Shown here: positions 28,013 to 36,785 of the stretch, piece after piece
How the letters are laid out: each line of letters opens with the position of its first letter
Position numbering within the stretch: the stretch's first letter is position 1
Origin: Paenibacillus sp. OK003
GTDB taxonomy: Bacteria; Bacillota; Bacilli; Paenibacillales; Paenibacillaceae
Assembly (NCBI RefSeq): GCF_900109515.1
Contig: NZ_FOBD01000002.1
Location: forward strand, 1 to 64,000
Direction of reading: 5' to 3'
Length of the DNA: 64,000 nt
Position numbers and translations under genes: made by a program
Notes under the pieces: model-generated
Seen by the model: the letters and a program-made list of their open reading frames with translations, nothing else
Told to the model about the DNA's origin: nothing
The model's database searches: none

Positions 28013-28028
28013 CGTTCCACGTGAAACG
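28013..28028. other. Candidate parS site (ParB/Spo0J binding)
   Basis: CGTTCCACGTGAAACG matches the inner 14 bases of the Bacillus parS consensus TGTTNCACGTGAAACA exactly; only the outermost symmetric pair differs (C..G instead of T..A). It lies between dbpA and a lipoprotein gene in non-coding DNA. ParB/Spo0J loads on such sites for chromosome segregation, and they cluster near the replication origin. Confidence 0.7.
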
Positions 28029-28053
28029 AAATGTATCGGTCGCAATACCTTTT

Positions 28054-28410
28054 TTAATGAATAACCATCTTCAAGGCTGTGGTCTGCGGGGGAGAAGATT
28101 TGGCGATAGACGGACCTGTCCACACTTCAGCCCTGCGTCCAACCAATGTTCCATCCAAAGGGACGGTGACAGTCTCACCATTGATGATAAGTGCGGCATT
28201 CGTATGAAGTGAAATCAAGATGGGTCCTGATTTATTACCGTTATCTTCTTCATTATCGATGAGGACCTGTCCCTTTTCTTCAACAAAATCCGTGATCATC
28301 CCGCTAACAGGAGCCTTGCCCTCCCCCTTTTCTGCTGATTCTGAAGCGCATCCTAGCGTTAACAGAAGTAAAATGAGTGGCATTAGGGAGAATTTTCGCA
28401 TAATGGACAT
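28054..28410 (-). CDS. Small DUF3221-like lipoprotein
   Basis: The protein is 118 residues; ATG behind GAGGTGA. The lipobox is TLGC (Cys21). The mature part (SGMITDFVEEKGQVLIDNEE, ..LISLHTNAALIINGETV..PLDGTLVGRRAEVWTGPSIAKSSPPQTTALKMVI) has the OB-like pattern of YobA/DUF3221 lipoproteins, in which a GRRVEVW-like strand and SYPxQ-like loop are conserved. The function is unknown. Confidence 0.7.
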   Translation of the reverse strand: MSIMRKFSLMPLILLLLTLGCASESAEKGEGKAPVSGMITDFVEEKGQVLIDNEEDNGNKSGPILISLHTNAALIINGETVTVPLDGTLVGRRAEVWTGPSIAKSSPPQTTALKMVIH

Positions 28411-28840
28411 TCGTTGATCACCTCATTCTTTGTAATGTATCTATCACGTATGACGGTTTTGGAGCCACCAAGGTTCCTGCACATCGCTGAAAAAAGGACA
28501 AAAACTCCTCCATTTATGCTGGAACTGAAAAATGGAATATGTTAACATATGTTTAACTTACGGAACGGAGTATACGTGTGGCAAATTTTATCCGATGGAG
28601 ATAGTATGGCGAAAGGTTTGTTTGCGCTTGCTGTGTTTCTGCCTGTGTGCAGCTCATCGGGATCGGTTTGCCTATTTACACGTATGCCGCTAGTCATTAA
28701 AGAAACGCTCGTTTAGAGTGGTTCTTTAGTGTACTACTATTTTTTGGCGTGCATTCAGGTACACCCCATATCCGAAATGAACTGCACAGGCACGGATGTC
28801 TGTGTTTTTTATTTTATTGAGGAAAAGGGGAGATCCTGAA
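28411..28840. other. Intergenic region with a possible gene remnant
   Basis: This 430-base stretch has no confident gene. At 28542-28558 two TTAAC hexamers (TTAACA and TTAACT) lie 11 bases apart, the spacing of Bacillus PhoP boxes. A 36-codon frame at 28606-28716 behind TGGAG starts MAKGLFALAVFLPVC and ends PLVIKETLV; a second frame within it reads QLIGIGLPIYTYA. The two together look like a frameshifted C-terminal scrap of a membrane transporter. This is a weak call. Confidence 0.3.
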
Positions 28841-29569
28841 ATGACAAAATCGAATGTGAATGAGCAGAGGAGAAGGGTGCATGACACAATTTCGTGTAGT
28901 GTGTTGGTTGCAATCACGTTTACAGTAGGTCTATTGGGTTGCTCAACCCCTTTTTCTAACTCAGATGATGATCAATCAGATGTTTTAGATGTTTCCCAAG
29001 ATCGGTTACAGGAACTGAGGGAGGAGTACCCACTATCGTCACAGTCGCTCGTGACTCCATGGATGAAAAAAGTGACCTATAGAGAGATCATGGACTTCGC
29101 AGATGCAGTTGTTGTGGCAGAGGTTGTGAGCGTTTTGCCGAATTTCAGCATGGTGGTAACCACTGAACCAGATACACCCGTAGGCGAAATGCCAGAAAAG
29201 CAGGAGACAACGGGAATGACTCCCTACGAAGCTGAGTTCATCTCTTATAAAGTAAAGGTGCAGAAAGTGATTGCAGGAGGAGCCGTAGCCAAGGAGACGT
29301 TTCTGTTCTATAACGCAGCGTTTGTAGGGATCGAGCCTGAACTTAAACCTGGCCAGAGAATAGTTACAGCGATCAAAAAGGGGGTAGAGTCCGAGCAACG
29401 TGGAGGTTATTCCTTCTCTCGTTATGGCACGTACTATATCGTCGATGGGGATTATGTTCTTTCTGCCTATGAGGGGTTCTCCAACGAGGCGCTTGAATTC
29501 ACCAAACAAACGAATGGAATCAGACTGGATCAGTTTGTGAAAAAGGTTCGAAGCTTGGCGCAGGAGTAG
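28841..29569 (+). CDS. Putative lipoprotein of unknown function
   Basis: The protein is 242 residues from the ATG nine bases after GGGGAG; an ATG 15 codons upstream is not supported. The n-region is long (about 25 residues), then a hydrophobic stretch and lipobox LLGC. The mature part has a V(Y)REIMDFADAVVVAEVVSVLP segment followed by KVKVQKVIAGG..KETFLFYNAAFVG and PGQRIVTAIKKG, a pattern seen in Bacillus proteins of unknown role that probably form a beta-rich domain. I do not recognise a named family. Confidence 0.6.
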   Translation: MTKSNVNEQRRRVHDTISCSVLVAITFTVGLLGCSTPFSNSDDDQSDVLDVSQDRLQELREEYPLSSQSLVTPWMKKVTYREIMDFADAVVVAEVVSVLPNFSMVVTTEPDTPVGEMPEKQETTGMTPYEAEFISYKVKVQKVIAGGAVAKETFLFYNAAFVGIEPELKPGQRIVTAIKKGVESEQRGGYSFSRYGTYYIVDGDYVLSAYEGFSNEALEFTKQTNGIRLDQFVKKVRSLAQE

Positions 29570-29611
29570 GTGAACACGTAACGTATGGTTCTAAAATCCA
29601 TCCAAAAAGGA

Positions 29612-29650
29612 AAAGACCTCTTCCACATGCATTGTGGAAGAGGTCTTTCT
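29612..29650. terminator. Strong bidirectional terminator
   Basis: A perfect 16-bp stem with arms AAAGACCTCTTCCACA and TGTGGAAGAGGTCTTT and a five-base loop is followed by a T-rich tail on the plus strand. It separates the converging lipoprotein and 5'-nucleotidase genes. Confidence 0.85.
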
Positions 29651-29689
29651 TATGAATAGATTAATTACTTAGAGTCGTCAACTAGCAAT

Positions 29690-31975
29690 CTATTTCAGCA
29701 TACTTACATATTTTCCGTAGACATAAGCTACGCGTCCGTCCAGTTTCACTTTGACCCAACCATACTTATCTGTACTGAGTACCTCAAGGACGGTGCCTTT
29801 CGGTACGGCAGTAACCACTTTGGCTTTGGATGAAGCGCTGGAGCGAACATTCAGGTAGGCCGCAGTAACCTTGGCTTGTTTACCTTTAACGACTGTACCC
29901 GGTTTACTTGTATTTGGTGATGTCGATGGTTTTCCAGGTTTCGATGTGTCTGGTTTCGGTACTGTTGGTGCCGTCGGCTTCTCAGGTGTAGTAGTCTCTT
30001 CCTCACCACTGCCAGTGGACGCCTTACGAGCTTTATTCAGCTCTTGATAGAACTCACCTTTGGTTTTCACGTCAGAGAATTTCGCCATACTTACGTTCGC
30101 TTTGGTGGCAAGTGCAGTCATTTCTTCTTCAGTCACCGTATCCAAAATGTTAATGGACGCAATATTGGTATACTTGCCATCTTCCGTTGTCGGAACAGAC
30201 AGGATGCCATCATTAATTAGCTCTACGATATCTGCACGTGCAGGTGCTGTCAGATCAACACCGGTGATTTTCCAGTTGTGCTGGATTTTCGGTTCGTAAA
30301 CGCCCTTCATCACGTCTTTGAGATAAGCAATGGACAGGTTACGGATCGTACCTTGAATCTCGCCAAATGCTGAAGCATCCTTGGAGGACCACAATTGCTT
30401 GAACTTACGTCCTTCCAGTGCCCCACCTTTGGCCATCAGGGCTTCCATCCGGTAGGCATTCATGCCGAGCTTGAGTGTATCGTCATCTTTAACCACTGTG
30501 CCATTGCTGTATTTGAGGTTCGTAATCCGACTGCCGTAGGGCTTGGTCAGGTCAATCTCATACGTCACTCCACCGAAGAAATCGTCGGTGCTGTATTTGG
30601 AAGAACGTCGTTTCGGATCAAAACTGATCGTCACATCACCAGGACGTGTGGAGTTAAAATAACCCGCAGACCATTCCATGTAATCCTTCAGATCACGTCC
30701 GGTCACTTCATATACTGTGACTTCTCCAAAGGTGTATTGGTAGTTGAACGCAATATCCTTTTTCTTGATCGGTCCGACATCCAGCTTCGCTTTATCGTTA
30801 TCGATCTGGTGCGCGACTACGTCGGCATCGCTATAATGCAGCATGACTTCAGTGAAGAAGTCTGAGAGTGGTGTCTCCTGAATCTGCACAGCAGGAATGC
30901 CTTTGATCTCATCTGCTGGCACCAGGTTGCTTCCTTTTAGTTCAGCTACTTCAATGTTGGCATCGGCACGAGCGAACTCATGGAACGGATGCAGTGTATC
31001 TTCCAGTCCGGGATCGGACACTTCATAAGAGCCATCAGCTGCTTTTACAGCGAGTGCTTGCGCTTCCTTGCTTTTCAGTACAACCTTGTCGCCTTCTTTT
31101 GCAAACGTGAGGTCAATCCGTGAAATGTGTGAACCATATTTGTTCGGCTCGGAGATCAATACACCGTTAACCGTTTGGGATTCAATCAGGGTATGCATGT
31201 GTCCGGCAAAAATGGCAGCCAGCTCCGGGTTGGCATTGGCGATATCCGTGACCCCGGTGCCCGGGTTCCCGTTCTCGTTATCCAGTCCCATATGCATGAG
31301 TCCAACCATGACATCCACTTTGCCTTTCAGCTCAGCGATGGCCTTCTTGGTCTCTTCTACAGGATCTTTGACAATGATGCCATTCAGGTGATCCGTACCT
31401 TTCTCGAACTCCGTAATCATAGGCGTGTTCATTCCGATGACACCAACCTTGATACCATCTTTCTCAATAATCGTATAAGCAGGCATGTAGCGGTCGCCGT
31501 TTTCTTTGAAAATGTTACCTACCAAGGGTTGTCCCTTGAACTGTGAGGAAATTTTCTCTAATACGTCCAAACCAAAGTTAAATTCATGATTCCCCATGAC
31601 CCATGCGTCATATTTCATTTCGTTCATTGCGACCATCATGGGAGATTGAGGTTGATCGTTGAACAGTTCAGCCGAGTTGTCCTGAATCATGTCGCCTGCA
31701 TCCAGCAGAATCGTATTCGGATTATCAGCACGTACTTTTTTTACAATCGTGTACAACTGCGTCATGCTGCCTGTCGGATTCGGACCATCCAGGGCATAGT
31801 CCCACGGCATAAATCGGCCATGAATATCCGATGTTCCCAGCAACGTAATCTTGGTTTCCTTGTCTGCTTCAGCAGCCTGAGCCGGAGTGGAGGCAAAAGG
31901 TGCGAAGAGGATGGAGGCACATAAGAGGAAGGATAAGGGCCATCCGGCGTAACGTTTTGGCGAAAATTTGCGCAT
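29690..31975 (-). CDS. Secreted 5'-nucleotidase / 2',3'-cyclic phosphodiesterase with SH3 domain
   Basis: The protein is 761 residues from the ATG behind AAGGGAG; the longer frame has no ribosome site. A signal peptide ends at AQAAE. The metallophosphatase domain shows the dinuclear-metal motifs SDIHG, DAGDMIQ, GNHEFN and GHMHT. The 5'-nucleotidase C-terminal substrate domain follows (ALxxxDFxxG-like segment, FNYQYTFGEVTVYEVTGRDLKDYMEWS, KLGMNAYRME). A region rich in Thr/Pro/Lys leads to a C-terminal bacterial SH3 domain (AAYLNVRSSASSKAKVVTAVPKGTVLEVLS) for wall binding. It is similar in layout to YfkN. It should salvage nucleotides outside the cell. Confidence 0.88.
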   Translation of the reverse strand: MRKFSPKRYAGWPLSFLLCASILFAPFASTPAQAAEADKETKITLLGTSDIHGRFMPWDYALDGPNPTGSMTQLYTIVKKVRADNPNTILLDAGDMIQDNSAELFNDQPQSPMMVAMNEMKYDAWVMGNHEFNFGLDVLEKISSQFKGQPLVGNIFKENGDRYMPAYTIIEKDGIKVGVIGMNTPMITEFEKGTDHLNGIIVKDPVEETKKAIAELKGKVDVMVGLMHMGLDNENGNPGTGVTDIANANPELAAIFAGHMHTLIESQTVNGVLISEPNKYGSHISRIDLTFAKEGDKVVLKSKEAQALAVKAADGSYEVSDPGLEDTLHPFHEFARADANIEVAELKGSNLVPADEIKGIPAVQIQETPLSDFFTEVMLHYSDADVVAHQIDNDKAKLDVGPIKKKDIAFNYQYTFGEVTVYEVTGRDLKDYMEWSAGYFNSTRPGDVTISFDPKRRSSKYSTDDFFGGVTYEIDLTKPYGSRITNLKYSNGTVVKDDDTLKLGMNAYRMEALMAKGGALEGRKFKQLWSSKDASAFGEIQGTIRNLSIAYLKDVMKGVYEPKIQHNWKITGVDLTAPARADIVELINDGILSVPTTEDGKYTNIASINILDTVTEEEMTALATKANVSMAKFSDVKTKGEFYQELNKARKASTGSGEEETTTPEKPTAPTVPKPDTSKPGKPSTSPNTSKPGTVVKGKQAKVTAAYLNVRSSASSKAKVVTAVPKGTVLEVLSTDKYGWVKVKLDGRVAYVYGKYVSMLK

Positions 31976-32074
31976 GTTGTAATCTCCCTTGTGATCTAGT
32001 GTTATGTAAAGATATGTGTCATTGGAGTTAATACTAGATAAACATTTGGTAAATGTAAACCACAAAATGACAAA

Positions 32075-32136
32075 TAAAAGAGACCACTCTGAATCATTCC
32101 TTGGAAATTCCATAGGGAGTGATGAGAGTAGTCTCT
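32075..32136 (-). terminator. Terminator of the ferredoxin-NADP reductase gene
   Basis: Interrupted arms AGAGACTACTCT/AGAGTGGTCTCT read on the minus strand, with further inner pairing, are followed by TTTTATTTG. Confidence 0.75.
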
Positions 32137-32154
32137 ACGCGTGTCTCTATATGT

Positions 32155-33198
32155 TTAAACTTCTTCCTCAACAACACCCAAAGCCCGGTTTTTCTCTTTG
32201 AACAGCTCATTGTGTGAAGATACATAGGCCATTAGTGAAGCATCTGGTTGTATATATCGCTTGGCACTGTTTAGTGCAAGAATACCACTGGTAAAAGTGC
32301 CTGCCAGTAATTCAACTTTACTATCATAGGCTACAAAATCGCCTGCAGCGAACACACCGGGAATGTTGGTGGTCATCTCGGCTCCCACCTCCAGGTTCCA
32401 TTCACCTAGATCCAGACCCCAATTCCGGATGGAACCATAGTTACACTTCATGCCGTGATTGACGATGACCGCATCAACCTCCAACTGCTCTCGCTCTGAC
32501 GTCTCCGTATGGAGGAGGGATACACGATCAATTTGTGTCCCGTCGCTGCTGTGGAGCGCTTCAATAGTATAGGGTGTCCGAATCTGGACGGAGGAGTTCT
32601 TCATCATCGTAACACTTCGCTCCAGACCGCCAAAATGATCCCGGCGATGAACGATCGTTACGCTGCTGGCAATGGACTGCAACTCATTGGCCCAGTCGAC
32701 AGCGGAATCGCCTCCACCCGAAATTAATACCCGCTGATCCCGGAATCGTTCCAACTCCTGAACCGTGTAGTGCAGGTTGGTCACCTCGAAGCGATCGGCT
32801 CCTTCAATCTCAAGCTTGACGTTCTGGCGCTCGCCATAGCCAATGGCCAGAATAACGGTCCTGGTCAGATGTTGCTGGCCATGATCAGCGGTGAGCAGGA
32901 TGGTTCCATCTTCCTGGCGCTCCATGCCGACAATCCGCTGGCCGAGCACAATCGTTGGATCAAATGTGCGGGCTTGTCCAATCAACTGGGCAATGAGTTG
33001 TTCCCCACGAATTGGGGGCATGGCCCCGACATCCCATATCATTTTCTCAGGATAGGTCAGGACTCTTCCGCCCAGTTCATCCTGTGCTTCTATGACCTTG
33101 GTCTTCAGTTCTCTCATTCCGCTATAAAAAGCCGTGTATAACCCGGCGGGTCCTCCGCCGATGATGGTCACATCATATCGTTCAAGTGAATCTTTCAT
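32155..33198 (-). CDS. Type-2 ferredoxin--NADP reductase
   Basis: The protein is 347 residues with a thioredoxin-reductase-like fold but no redox CxxC. It has the FAD motif [18 protein letters not shown], the NADPH motif [14 protein letters not shown], the ATG-like VILAIGYGE and the C-terminal [27 protein letters not shown]. This matches YumC/YcgT. The gene starts 34 bases after the siderophore-binding lipoprotein gene and is clearly its operon partner, so it probably supplies electrons to reduce imported ferric siderophore. It would be controlled by Fur through the box at 34238-34252. Confidence 0.88.
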   Translation of the reverse strand: MKDSLERYDVTIIGGGPAGLYTAFYSGMRELKTKVIEAQDELGGRVLTYPEKMIWDVGAMPPIRGEQLIAQLIGQARTFDPTIVLGQRIVGMERQEDGTILLTADHGQQHLTRTVILAIGYGERQNVKLEIEGADRFEVTNLHYTVQELERFRDQRVLISGGGDSAVDWANELQSIASSVTIVHRRDHFGGLERSVTMMKNSSVQIRTPYTIEALHSSDGTQIDRVSLLHTETSEREQLEVDAVIVNHGMKCNYGSIRNWGLDLGEWNLEVGAEMTTNIPGVFAAGDFVAYDSKVELLAGTFTSGILALNSAKRYIQPDASLMAYVSSHNELFKEKNRALGVVEEEV

Positions 33199-33232
33199 CG
33201 CTAACCTCCATGATTCGTTGGGCAGAAACCCT

Positions 33233-34207
33233 TTATTTTTTGAGCATCACAGGAAGTTGTTTGATCAGTTCTTCCCTCGCCAGCGGATCTGTTGATATAC
33301 CTAGCCCACCATTCACGAAATATACTTTACCGGCTTTGATAGCGGGCAGTTGGCTCCATACGGGACCCTTGGTCATGTTCTCAACTTCTTTCAATTCTTC
33401 GTCACTGTAATACACAATGAAAATGCGGTCTCCGGCAATTTCGGGCAGCTGTTCGGTGGAAATATCGGCATAGCCATAGTCATCCGGGTTATCAATCATT
33501 TTCTGAATCGCTGTGGTTGGCTTGAATCCATCCTTGTTATAGACAAAACCGGTCAGGTAACTGGTCGTGTACACACTCAATCTTTTCTGGCCAATCATGT
33601 ATTGAAATACGGATGCCGTCTCGTCCTTCTGAATGGTGCCATCCTGCTGCAATGCGGTCCACATCTTCACAATCTCAGCTTCATGACGTGCAAGGAATTC
33701 TTCAGGTAGTTGCTTGTTGCCGAGCCATTCGCCCAGCCGCTTGATCCGATCAGGCATAGGGTCCCATTCATTGGTCAGGATAACCGGAGCGATCTTGGAG
33801 AGCGTCTCATTCTGCTTTTGGTCGGGAGTTGATGTAATAATCAGATCGGGCTGAAGTTCCACAATCTTCTCCGGACTTGGCGGCCAGCCGATATCTGCAA
33901 CATCTTTCAGTTCGTCTTTATACGTCGCGTATTGCAGACCTTGCTGTACCACACCTACAGGCTTGATACCAAAAATCAACAGATCCCCAACGGTGTTGTC
34001 CGTGTATACGATACGTTTGGGCGCTATGGGAATCTCCACCTGGTTACCATAGGCATCGGTCGCCATTTGGGTTCCTTTTTCCTCAGTTTGGCTGGTGGTC
34101 TGTTCTGTATTGCTTGTTGTATCGGCTGTTTTACCGCAAGCTGTTGCAACCAATACAATCAAACATAAGGTGAGCAACGTGATGAATCTCGACATTTTGT
34201 GTATCAT
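33233..34207 (-). CDS. Iron-siderophore-binding lipoprotein
   Basis: The protein is 324 residues; ATG behind AGGGGGA. Lipobox VATAC, followed by a linker rich in Thr/Gln/Glu. It is a type III periplasmic-binding-protein fold: [46 protein letters not shown], a long backbone helix and [20 protein letters not shown] near the end, as in FeuA/FhuD-like proteins. It should pass ferric siderophore to an ABC permease, but no permease or ATPase gene is next to it. The promoter region carries a perfect Fur box. Confidence 0.88.
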   Translation of the reverse strand: MIHKMSRFITLLTLCLIVLVATACGKTADTTSNTEQTTSQTEEKGTQMATDAYGNQVEIPIAPKRIVYTDNTVGDLLIFGIKPVGVVQQGLQYATYKDELKDVADIGWPPSPEKIVELQPDLIITSTPDQKQNETLSKIAPVILTNEWDPMPDRIKRLGEWLGNKQLPEEFLARHEAEIVKMWTALQQDGTIQKDETASVFQYMIGQKRLSVYTTSYLTGFVYNKDGFKPTTAIQKMIDNPDDYGYADISTEQLPEIAGDRIFIVYYSDEELKEVENMTKGPVWSQLPAIKAGKVYFVNGGLGISTDPLAREELIKQLPVMLKK

Positions 34208-34237
34208 GAATATCCCCCTGTATGGTTAAACATTTAC

Positions 34238-34252
34238 TGATAATCATTATCA
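34238..34252. promoter_or_regulatory. Fur box of the siderophore uptake operon
   Basis: TGATAATCATTATCA is a perfect 7-1-7 Fur box. It lies 31 bases before the ATG of the siderophore-binding lipoprotein. Iron-loaded Fur should repress the operon. Confidence 0.88.
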
Positions 34253-34365
34253 ATAAACCAAGTGTAAAGCCGTTCAAGGATGCATTCAATGGAATATTAG
34301 GACGTTTTTTTTGCATTAATAGGCTGGTTGTGGGCAAGTTTCGGCCATTGATAACCAAGGAAGAG

Positions 34366-34401
34366 TTGGGTTATGATGACTCTAATTGATAATGGTTATC
34401 A
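34366..34401 (+). promoter_or_regulatory. Promoter with Fur box for the AraC/binding-protein regulator
   Basis: TTGGGT (34366-34371) and GATAAT (34388-34393) are 16 bases apart. A second Fur box, TGATAATGGTTATCA (34387-34401), covers the -10 and differs from the consensus at one position. Confidence 0.75.
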
Positions 34402-34420
34402 GAAAAAAGGAGAGCTAGCT

Positions 34421-36028
34421 GTGGATCTGACTCATCTCAAAACCCGGTACGTTGTTCCCCACATTTATTACGAACTTCACGGGTTGGCTCTACAACATCT
34501 ATCGCTTAATGATGGTATTCCACGACAAACGCTAACCACCGACCTCATGATTGTGGTCGAGGAGGGGGAAGGTCTGCTCATTTGCGATGGTAAGATAAAT
34601 GAACTGCAATATGGGGTGCCCCTGGTCATCAATGCGGGACACACTGTAGAGATTCGGATGAATGAAGAGGCGTTGTTATCCGTTTGGTTAATCGCATTTA
34701 CATTGCATGATCCTGAGCGCCAAATGTCCCCTTCCCTTATAGAGACCCGCGAAACGGATACGGCCGGATTTCGATCTATAGTGAAGCGAATCCGGGCCAT
34801 TGAAAACCATCGTATGGCGCAGGATCGCAAACAACGAGCCGGCATTCACACCCAGTTTCAGAGATTGATGAGCATGGTACTGAAAGATACCCATGAGCAC
34901 GAAGGAGAAGTCTCCAGTGAGCATACGAGAGCGAACATATCGGAGATCATTACGCAGTTAAAAGGCCGCTATAACGAGGAAATTACCGTGGATGAGCTGG
35001 CAGATCAGGCCAGGATTAGCAAGCGAAGGTTTACCCATTGGTTCAGGCAGCTGACAGGAACGAATCTGTCGGATTATATGACAACTCTGCGGATGGAACA
35101 TGCCAAACAACTGTTATTACGCGGGGAGCGTATGAAGGATGTGGCCGCTCTGGTAGGATATCGGGATGAATACTATTTCAATCGGCGATTTAAACAGGTG
35201 GAAGGAATCTCCCCGGGCCAGTTCATTCTTAACCATCGGCAAAGTTCGTCTAACATCTGTGTGATGAGTTGCCTCGGTCATCTTCTTGCCCTTGGGATCC
35301 GCCCAGCAGCGGTAGCCAAAAACCTTGCTAATGAGCATTACCTAAGCAAGTTGAGTGCGAGTTTCCATAAGGTCAACAGCGTACCGCTGGACCCGCAGGA
35401 AATTTCCTATTTGCAGCCAGAGATGATTCTGGTTGGAAATCAGGAGGAGTACGATACGTTGTCTCCAATAGCGCCGACATATATTTTTTCACAGAACGAC
35501 CACAAGCCATTCGTATTGTTACAGAAACTTGGTGAGGTCTTTGGTAAGGGGCCTGAAGCGGAGAAGGTAATGAAGCAATATGAGCGCAAGGCACAGCGCC
35601 TGAGATCGCGGTTGAAAGGTATGATTCAGAGTACGGATACGTTCTCTGTGATGGAAATACGCGACGACTCAATCTATGTGTTCGGGAATTACTGGTGCAG
35701 GGGAGCCTACAATCTGTATGATGGCCTTGGACTCCAGGCACCTGAACGCATACAGAAGGAATTAATTGACCGTCAGGCTTATCTCATGATCTCAGAGGAG
35801 CAAGTTGCATCCTATGTAGGAGACCACTTGTTCCTGACGGTACTGGATTCGGAGCGGTATCAACATATGTCCAGCAGCATCTGGTGGCAGGAAATGCCTG
35901 CAGTGAGGCAAAACCAGGTGTATATGACGGAGTATACGGAATTCGCAGTTACCGATCCCATATCTATGCCTTACCAACTGGATGCCCAGATGAAGTTAAT
36001 ACTTGAACGTAAAATGCTCCATTCCTGA
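34421..36028 (+). CDS. Btr-like AraC activator fused to a siderophore-binding domain
   Basis: The start is a GTG eight bases after AAAGGAG, giving 535 residues; an ATG at 34373 lies upstream of the Fur box and is rejected. The order is: N-terminal cupin-like region; AraC double helix-turn-helix at about 175-275 (ITVDELADQARISKRRFTHWFRQ, MKDVAALVGYRDEYYFNRRFKQVEGISPGQ); then a periplasmic-binding-type domain without signal peptide (NICVMSCLGHLLALGIRPAAVAKN..ISYLQPEMILVGN). B. subtilis Btr has this layout and activates siderophore uptake when it binds ferric bacillibactin in the cytoplasm. It is divergent from the uptake operon it should activate. Confidence 0.88.
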   Translation: MDLTHLKTRYVVPHIYYELHGLALQHLSLNDGIPRQTLTTDLMIVVEEGEGLLICDGKINELQYGVPLVINAGHTVEIRMNEEALLSVWLIAFTLHDPERQMSPSLIETRETDTAGFRSIVKRIRAIENHRMAQDRKQRAGIHTQFQRLMSMVLKDTHEHEGEVSSEHTRANISEIITQLKGRYNEEITVDELADQARISKRRFTHWFRQLTGTNLSDYMTTLRMEHAKQLLLRGERMKDVAALVGYRDEYYFNRRFKQVEGISPGQFILNHRQSSSNICVMSCLGHLLALGIRPAAVAKNLANEHYLSKLSASFHKVNSVPLDPQEISYLQPEMILVGNQEEYDTLSPIAPTYIFSQNDHKPFVLLQKLGEVFGKGPEAEKVMKQYERKAQRLRSRLKGMIQSTDTFSVMEIRDDSIYVFGNYWCRGAYNLYDGLGLQAPERIQKELIDRQAYLMISEEQVASYVGDHLFLTVLDSERYQHMSSSIWWQEMPAVRQNQVYMTEYTEFAVTDPISMPYQLDAQMKLILERKMLHS

Positions 36029-36044
36029 TCAGATCACTTAACTC

Positions 36045-36500
36045 TTATACCGTCTCAATTGAATTACCGCTACGAGAGGTGAAAAATTTTATTTTGACAA
36101 CGATGGATACCAAAGCAAGCAAACCAAAGATGATTCCGCTCCAGATGACCTGATGGATGCCGAGTTGGGCAATGAACCAGCCGCCAATGGAGGTACCGAG
36201 GGTAATCCCCAGATTAGAGAAAGAGACAAAGAGGCTGTTTCCGAATTCCGGCGCTTCCTGAGACTCCGTCGTAAGCTAAGTTTGGCTGATAATCAGACCG
36301 CCAGAGTGAATCGCACCCCAGACGAAAACCATGATAATCATTGGAATGAAATAGGAGCCTGCATAGAAAACGAGTAAATAAGCCGCCAGGTATAGCACCG
36401 GGAAGAGGAGAACGGTTCTAAGCGCAGGTTTACGCAATATGCAGATCTGTTTGCCATAAGACATCTTCTCTTGCACAGGCATCGAGGGCAGCCGAATCCA
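36045..36500 (-). pseudogene. C-terminal remnant of an MFS transporter
   Basis: On the minus strand the frame begins in the central loop (RLPSMPVQEKMSYGKQI), covers TM helices 7-9 and reaches SGGLIISQT. A TAG stop then interrupts the gene, and the same frame continues LTTESQEAPEFGNSLFVSF through the last helices to a natural stop near 36045. The position of the TAG is where relatives carry Trp, so a single TGG-to-TAG change explains it. The first half of the gene is missing altogether. The relic lies between the iron regulator and the xylanase. Confidence 0.75.
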
Positions 36501-36666
36501 TATACCGTAGATAAAATGCTTTGAAAATGAACATCGTTGAACCCTTCCTTTGGATTTGTCTGTAAGGCTTGGTGCATTGGATTGCAGTGCATCTATATTT
36601 ATAGATTTGTAAATATAAAAGGTGAAAGATACTCTTGGTTAAGTCAAATAGGTTAAAGCTCGAAAT

Positions 36667-36714
36667 CTATACTTTTCAAAGAAGGTACTATACTTTTTAC
36701 ATGGTTAAAACCAT
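36667..36714 (+). promoter_or_regulatory. Phased direct repeats and palindrome before the xylanase promoter
   Basis: CTATACTTTT occurs at 36667-36676 and again at 36688-36697, 21 bases (two helix turns) apart, a usual layout for AraC-type activators. The palindrome ATGGTTAAAACCAT (36701-36714) follows directly and overlaps a weak -35 (TGGTTA) 17 bases before TAAAAT (36725-36730). Confidence 0.5.
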
Positions 36715-36736
36715 ATTTATCCAGTAAAATGATTTG

Positions 36737-36750
36737 TGTAATCGCTTACA
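36737..36750 (+). promoter_or_regulatory. Catabolite-responsive element (cre) of the xylanase gene
   Basis: TGTAATCGCTTACA fits the cre consensus TGNAANCGNTNNCA at every fixed position. It lies at the expected transcription start, 36 bases before the ATG, so CcpA should repress the gene when glucose is present. Confidence 0.8.
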
Positions 36751-36785
36751 ATTCTAGCGTATTTTAACTTTAAAGGAGGAAGATC

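Noticed and set aside
28541..28557. Near-palindrome GTTAACATATGTTTAAC as an operator
   Set aside because: Symmetry needs a one-base gap; the 11-base direct-repeat reading fits better and is recorded instead.
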